From assembly GCA_934670175.1 (NCBI GenBank), contig CAKUOX010000004.1, forward strand, positions 6,589-70,588: a DNA stretch of 64,000 bases, written 5' to 3'. The DNA comes from an uncultured Clostridia bacterium. GTDB lineage: Bacteria > Bacillota > Clostridia > Christensenellales > Aristaeellaceae. Under the pieces are notes generated by a model. That model was not told the origin of the DNA, did no database searches, and saw only the letters and a list, made by a program, of their open reading frames with translations. The first letter of the stretch is position 1. Each line of letters starts with the position of its first letter. Both the position numbers and the translations under genes were made by a program. Shown one piece after another: positions 60,231 to 64,000 of the stretch.

Positions 60231-60242
60231 AGGAATAAAACG

Positions 60243-61310
60243 ATGAAAAGAGCGCTGATTGCAATGAGCGGGGGTGTGGATTCCTCGCTGGCGGCGAAAC
60301 TGATGCAGGATGATGGATATGAATGCATCGGCTGTACTATGCGGCTGTTTCATAATGAGGATGCGGGGCTGGAACGATCGCGCACCTGCTGTTCGCTGGA
60401 GGACGTGGAGGATGCGCGCAGCGTCGCCGATGAACTTGGCATGCGATTCTACGTGTTCAATTTCACGGATGATTTTCGAAACACGGTGATTCGCAGCTTC
60501 GTGGAAAGCTATCAGAACGGGATTACGCCGAATCCCTGCATCGATTGCAACCGCTATATGAAGTTCGGCAAGCTGTTTGATCGGGCGAAGATTCTGGATT
60601 GCGATTGTGTGGTCACCGGTCATTATGCCAGAATCGAGGAACAGGACGGGCGCTATGTACTGAAAAAGGCGATCGATGCGACCAAGGATCAAAGCTATGT
60701 GCTGTATGCCATGACGCAGGATCAGCTGGCGCACACGCGCTTTCCGCTCGGCGATCTGTGCAAGACGCACGTTCGCGCGCTGGCGGAACAGAACGGCTTC
60801 GTCAACGCGGATAAGCCGGACAGCCAGGACATCTGCTTTGTGCCAAACGGCGATTATGCGCATATCATCGAACTGCAAACCGGCTGCAAGGCCGCGGCGG
60901 GCAATTTTATGGATCGATGCGGAAACGTGCTGGGAACGCATCGGGGTGTGATTCATTATACGATCGGCCAGCGGAAGGGGCTGGGGATCGCCGCCGGCGA
61001 ACCGCTGTACGTATGCAGAATCTGCCCGCAGAGCAATACCGTCGTGCTCGGCAGAAATGAAGATCTGTTCAGCACCGAAGCCGATGCTGCGGATTTTAAC
61101 TGGATCAGCGGCGAAAGCCTGAAACAGGCGATTCGTTGCAAGGTAAAAATCCGCTATCGTCAGGCGGAACAGTGGGCGACCGTCACGCCGTGCGGCGAAC
61201 ATGATGTACACATTTCGTTCGATGATCCGCAGCGCGCCGTAACGCCCGGTCAGGCGGCGGTGCTGTATGACGGGGATATCGTCCTCGGCGGCGGAACGAT
61301 TCGGGGATAG
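60243..61310 (+). CDS. mnmA: tRNA-specific 2-thiouridylase MnmA
   Basis: A 355-residue MnmA. PP-loop is MSGGVDSSLAA (residues 8-18); the catalytic Cys residues lie in NPCIDCNRYMKFG (about 100) and SQDICFVPNGDY (about 198); the C-terminal beta domain ends near VLGGGTI. It makes 2-thiouridine at U34 of Lys, Glu and Gln tRNAs using sulfur from IscS-type desulfurases. No iscS adjoins it. Start ATG 60243 follows AGGA. Confidence 0.95.
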   Translation: MKRALIAMSGGVDSSLAAKLMQDDGYECIGCTMRLFHNEDAGLERSRTCCSLEDVEDARSVADELGMRFYVFNFTDDFRNTVIRSFVESYQNGITPNPCIDCNRYMKFGKLFDRAKILDCDCVVTGHYARIEEQDGRYVLKKAIDATKDQSYVLYAMTQDQLAHTRFPLGDLCKTHVRALAEQNGFVNADKPDSQDICFVPNGDYAHIIELQTGCKAAAGNFMDRCGNVLGTHRGVIHYTIGQRKGLGIAAGEPLYVCRICPQSNTVVLGRNEDLFSTEADAADFNWISGESLKQAIRCKVKIRYRQAEQWATVTPCGEHDVHISFDDPQRAVTPGQAAVLYDGDIVLGGGTIRG

Positions 61311-61323
61311 GAAAGCAAAAAAC

Positions 61324-61469
61324 TGGCCACCTCTGACGAGGGGGCTGTCAGCGAAGCTGACTGGGGGAGAGATAACGTGCCTTGCGAATTCCTGCAGGTT
61401 CTGTGGCAGGGGTTCTCTCCCTCAGACATCGGCAAATGCCGATGCCAGCTCCCTCGTCAGAGGGAGCCA
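61324..61469. repeat. Palindromic MITE-like intergenic element
   Basis: Terminal inverted repeats of 19 bp (61324-61342 and 61451-61469; 17 of 19 identical, core CTCTGACGAGGG) enclose two hairpins: GTCAGC-GAA-GCTGAC (61347-61361) and ATCGGC-AAAT-GCCGAT (61428-61443), plus GGGGGAGAG/CTCTCCCTC pairing. Elements of this wording are widely scattered in gut Clostridia such as Faecalibacterium relatives. No ORF inside. Confidence 0.75.
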
Positions 61470-61551
61470 AAAAGCGCGGATCCATGTTTTTCTCATCAGA
61501 GGGAGCCAAAAAAGCACGAATCCCTGCCTTTCTCATCAGAGGAAAGCAGGG
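61454..61551 (+). repeat. Three degenerate tandem copies next to the palindrome
   Basis: TCGTCAGA (61454), TCATCAGA (61493) and TCATCAGA (61533) start copies of period 39-40 bases, each followed by GGGAGCCAAAAA-type sequence (the last diverges). Confidence 0.6.
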
Positions 61552-61597
61552 GTTTGATGTTGATCGGCGTACTTTTGGAGAAAACCGCTGATTTGCG

Positions 61598-62848
61598 TTA
61601 TTTTCGTTTTGCATACCGCGATAATTCGTTCATTTGAATCTCGGTTTCATCATCGCGCACGGCGCGCAGCGCCACCATGAACCGGCCGCTGTTGTGCGTG
61701 TATTCGCAGGTGACCAGCAGCAGGATCGAATCGCCGTAGCGCACGTCCACCTCCATATCATAGATGGAAAGCGCCTGAAGCCTGCGCACGTAGGCGTCGA
61801 ATTCATCCGGCTCGAACAGAAACTTACGGATATTGATATAGCTGTCGCTGTCCGGCTCCATGGATGCGGTCAGCACCGCAAAGGGCACGTAGGCGCGGTT
61901 CTGATAGATCGTATCGAAGTATACCGTGCCGTGGGTCTTCAGAAAATCCATATCGGCGTACTGGGTCAGCGGACGGAACATCGTGCCGTTCTTCATGTTG
62001 TGACCGTACACGATCAGGTTCATATCTTCCGGAACCAGCAGGTTCGATCCATCCAGAAACAGCGTTCCGCCGTTGCTGTCCTCGCCGTCAAAATTGTGAT
62101 TCAGATAATAATCGTTGTCGTTTTTGCGCTGCACCACGGGCAGAGAAATTTCCTCGCCGATGCGGATGTAGCCGACCGTTTCAGGGTTGCGGGCGAGCAG
62201 CGCCTGAAAGGATTCCTGTACGGGCGGCGGCGTTTCCAGCGCGTATACCAGCGTATCCGCGTCCGCCGTAGCGCGCGGCGTGGGGCTGGGCGTGGGCACG
62301 GGGGTCGGGGTTGGCGCGGGGGTCGGCGAAGGCGTGGAAATCGCCGTCGGTTCTGCCGCTGCGATCGGTTCATCCTCCGCCTGCCGGAAGATCGGATCAT
62401 CCATCGCCACGGCGAATGTGGGCGTATCCATGGGGGAAAGCTGCGTTGCCTCCGGCGACCAGCGCGCGTCCTCCTGCGTGTGAATCTGCAGAATCACCTG
62501 CGGCGCCGCGGTCGGTTCGATCGTCGGCGTCGGCGCGATCGTCGGCGCTTCGGTGGGCGCGGGGGTCGGCGTCGGCGCGATTGTCGGCGCGGCGGTGGGG
62601 ATGATCGTCGGTTCGGGCGCTGCGTACAGCGCCTGATATTCGCGGTTTTCCGCTTCGATCCTGCGGCGGTTTGCCGTGTTCCAGCAGATGTAGCCGATGC
62701 AGTACAGCATCACGGGAATGCAGATCGTTAAGGTGATCAGCCGTTGGGCGCGGCTGCGCTGATGCACATTGGAACTGCGCAGCTGCTTCGGTATTTTTTT
62801 GTACCGGCGCAGCAGTCTGTGGAAAAATCCCGCTTTGCGGCGTACCAT
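61598..62848 (-). CDS. Class B sortase with long Pro/Thr-rich linker
   Basis: A 416-residue membrane-anchored sortase B. Basic N-terminus, one membrane helix (about 38-56), a Pro/Thr/Ala-rich linker (about 78-220), then the catalytic domain (about 235-416) with LFLDGS, YGHNMKNGTMF (His about 282), LLLVTCEYTHNSGRF (Cys about 381) and the Arg of GRFMVALR. Class B enzymes attach NP(Q/K)TN-type substrates; none was seen nearby, and the giant protein has no such tail. The GTG/ATG start MVRRKAG is at 62848. Confidence 0.92.
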   Translation of the reverse strand: MVRRKAGFFHRLLRRYKKIPKQLRSSNVHQRSRAQRLITLTICIPVMLYCIGYICWNTANRRRIEAENREYQALYAAPEPTIIPTAAPTIAPTPTPAPTEAPTIAPTPTIEPTAAPQVILQIHTQEDARWSPEATQLSPMDTPTFAVAMDDPIFRQAEDEPIAAAEPTAISTPSPTPAPTPTPVPTPSPTPRATADADTLVYALETPPPVQESFQALLARNPETVGYIRIGEEISLPVVQRKNDNDYYLNHNFDGEDSNGGTLFLDGSNLLVPEDMNLIVYGHNMKNGTMFRPLTQYADMDFLKTHGTVYFDTIYQNRAYVPFAVLTASMEPDSDSYINIRKFLFEPDEFDAYVRRLQALSIYDMEVDVRYGDSILLLVTCEYTHNSGRFMVALRAVRDDETEIQMNELSRYAKRK

Positions 62849-62883
62849 GCCCGATCACCTCGCTTTTTTCATCGTTCCATACC

Positions 62884-62912
62884 ATTATATAGCCTTTCGC
62901 CGCCGATTGCAA
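62884..62912 (-). promoter_or_regulatory. Sigma-A promoter for the sortase gene
   Basis: Minus-strand TTGCAA (62912-62907) and TATAAT (62889-62884) with a 17-base spacer. Confidence 0.65.
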
Positions 62913-62929
62913 GATGCAGGTAATTCCAT

Positions 62930-62957
62930 GAATACCATCGCCCGCGATCTCATAAGG
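62930..62957 (+). promoter_or_regulatory. Weak sigma-E-like promoter candidate for spoIVA
   Basis: GAATACC (62930-62936) and CATAAGG (62951-62957) with a 14-base spacer resemble a sigma-E promoter only loosely. spoIVA is under sigma-E in known spore formers, which is the main support. Confidence 0.3.
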
Positions 62958-62988
62958 TTTTCGTGAAGAAGCATTGGGAGGCGGTTCC

Positions 62989-64000
62989 ATGGATCAGTAT
63001 GCACTTTATCGGGACATAGCGGGCCGATGCGATGGCGATATTTACATCGGCGTCGTCGGTCCTGTGCGAACGGGCAAATCTAGCTTCATTCGGCGGTTCA
63101 TGGAGCTTATGGTTCTGCCCGGCATTGAAAGCGGCGGCAATCTGGATCGAATGCGGGATGAACTGCCGCAGAGCGGGGACGGGCGCATGGTGATGACGAA
63201 TCAGATTCGCTTTGTGCCGAACGAGGCGGTTACGCTCGCCTTGCCCGATTCCGGCAGCGCGCGCGTGCGGCTGGTGGACTGCGTGGGCTATATGGTGGAC
63301 GGCGCGCTGGGCGCGGATGAAAACGGCGAAGCGCGGATGGTGTCCGCGCCGTGGTCGGATCGGCCGATTCCCTTTGATGAAGCGGCGGAAACCGGCACGC
63401 GCCGCGTGATCGAGGATCATTCCACGATCGGCGTGGTGGTGACCACGGACGGAAGCATACTGGATCTGCCGCGCGATGCGTATGCGCGCGCCGAGGCGCG
63501 CACGATTGCGGAACTGAAGCAGTTGGGCAAGCCGTTTGCGGTGCTGCTCAATTCCACGCATCCGCAGGCGGGTTCTACCATCGATCTGCGCGATGAATTG
63601 CAGCGCAGGTACGATGTGCCCGTGATGGCGGCGGACGTTGCGCATATGCGCGCGGAGGATATGCAGAGCCTGCTTTCGGATATCTTAATGGAATTCCCGC
63701 TGCGCGAGCTTCGTATCGAAGCGCCGGGCTGGGTCGCCGGACTGGATGCGGATCACTGGCTGGGCGGATCGGTGCTGGAATCGATCCGGACGGCGGCAAA
63801 ATCCATACATCATATGCGCGACGGCGCAGCGGCGGTACAGGCGATGCGCGATAACGAATATGTGGAAAGCGCGCAGCAGGATCAGCTGAACATGAACGAT
63901 GGCAGCGCCGATCTGCGCGTTCATATGAAGGAAGGGCTGTTCTACAGGATTCTGGGCGAGGCGTGTGGATGCGAGATCGACGGCGAGGAGCATCTGTTCG
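62989..64000 (+). CDS. spoIVA: Stage IV sporulation protein A, 5' part (runs off the window)
   Basis: The first 337 residues of SpoIVA (about 490 in Bacillus). The Walker A motif VGPVRTGKSSFIRRFM (about 23-38), FVPNEAV, VDCVGYMVDGALGADENGEARMV and DHSTIGVVVTTDGS agree with the family. SpoIVA is an ATPase that polymerises on the forespore surface and nucleates the spore coat. ATG 62989 has GGGAGG seven bases upstream. The frame is open to the window end. Confidence 0.95.
   Translation, partial: MDQYALYRDIAGRCDGDIYIGVVGPVRTGKSSFIRRFMELMVLPGIESGGNLDRMRDELPQSGDGRMVMTNQIRFVPNEAVTLALPDSGSARVRLVDCVGYMVDGALGADENGEARMVSAPWSDRPIPFDEAAETGTRRVIEDHSTIGVVVTTDGSILDLPRDAYARAEARTIAELKQLGKPFAVLLNSTHPQAGSTIDLRDELQRRYDVPVMAADVAHMRAEDMQSLLSDILMEFPLRELRIEAPGWVAGLDADHWLGGSVLESIRTAAKSIHHMRDGAAAVQAMRDNEYVESAQQDQLNMNDGSADLRVHMKEGLFYRILGEACGCEIDGEEHLF

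Overview
The window is about 64 kb of GC-rich DNA from what looks like a spore-forming, low-lipoprotein member of the Clostridia, perhaps near the Oscillospirales or Christensenellales. This rests on a SpoIVFA/SpoIVFB pair behind the mre operon, spoIVA at the right edge, L27 with a cleavable N-terminal extension next to the Prp protease, an FeoA-FeoB fusion with its Cys-rich partner, a class B sortase, and an intergenic palindromic element of the type common in gut Clostridia. No rRNA, tRNA, CRISPR array, transposase or phage gene was seen.

Layout. 0-0.6 kb holds two gene fragments joined at a deletion-like junction. 0.66-9.6 kb is a metal-acquisition island: an AraC regulator, a ZinT-like secreted protein, a paired IrtA/IrtB-type ABC system, a FecB/FecD/FecE-type importer and an FmdE-family protein with a zinc ribbon. 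9.6-16.2 kb holds a secreted unknown, an alpha/beta hydrolase, an operator-controlled operon (flavodoxin-like protein, Vat-type acetyltransferase and a chimeric CAT/histidine-kinase gene), two further flavodoxin-like proteins and an AraC-GyrI regulator. 16.2-16.5 kb is a multi-hairpin intergenic element.

16.5-25.4 kb (minus strand) is one cell-shape and sporulation operon read maf-mreB-mreC-mreD-PBP2-rodA-spoIVFA-spoIVFB. 25.6-28.9 kb: a MalY-type lyase, a DnaQ-fold exonuclease and a PrsA/SurA-like foldase. 29-33.3 kb (minus): a catalytically dead M1-like protein, two signal peptidases I, a DUF951 protein and an orphan DNA methyltransferase. 33.5-36.1 kb: surE, a CYTH protein and larC. Then rnr (minus), the feo locus, and a 2565-residue secreted protein with bacterial Ig-like repeats, 750-bp near-identical tandem units and a C-terminal caspase-like domain. 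49.3-64 kb: brnQ, pth-mfd-ygiQ-like, tetR-amidase, rplU-prp-rpmA, mnmA, a palindromic element, sortase B and the 5' part of spoIVA.

Most genes are housekeeping. The parts most worth a second look are the giant Ig/caspase protein, the metal island, the two in-place gene fusions (0.16 and about 12.98 kb), the M1 pseudo-peptidase, and several clean promoter-operator arrangements (11.5, 38.5, 57.3 and 60.2 kb).
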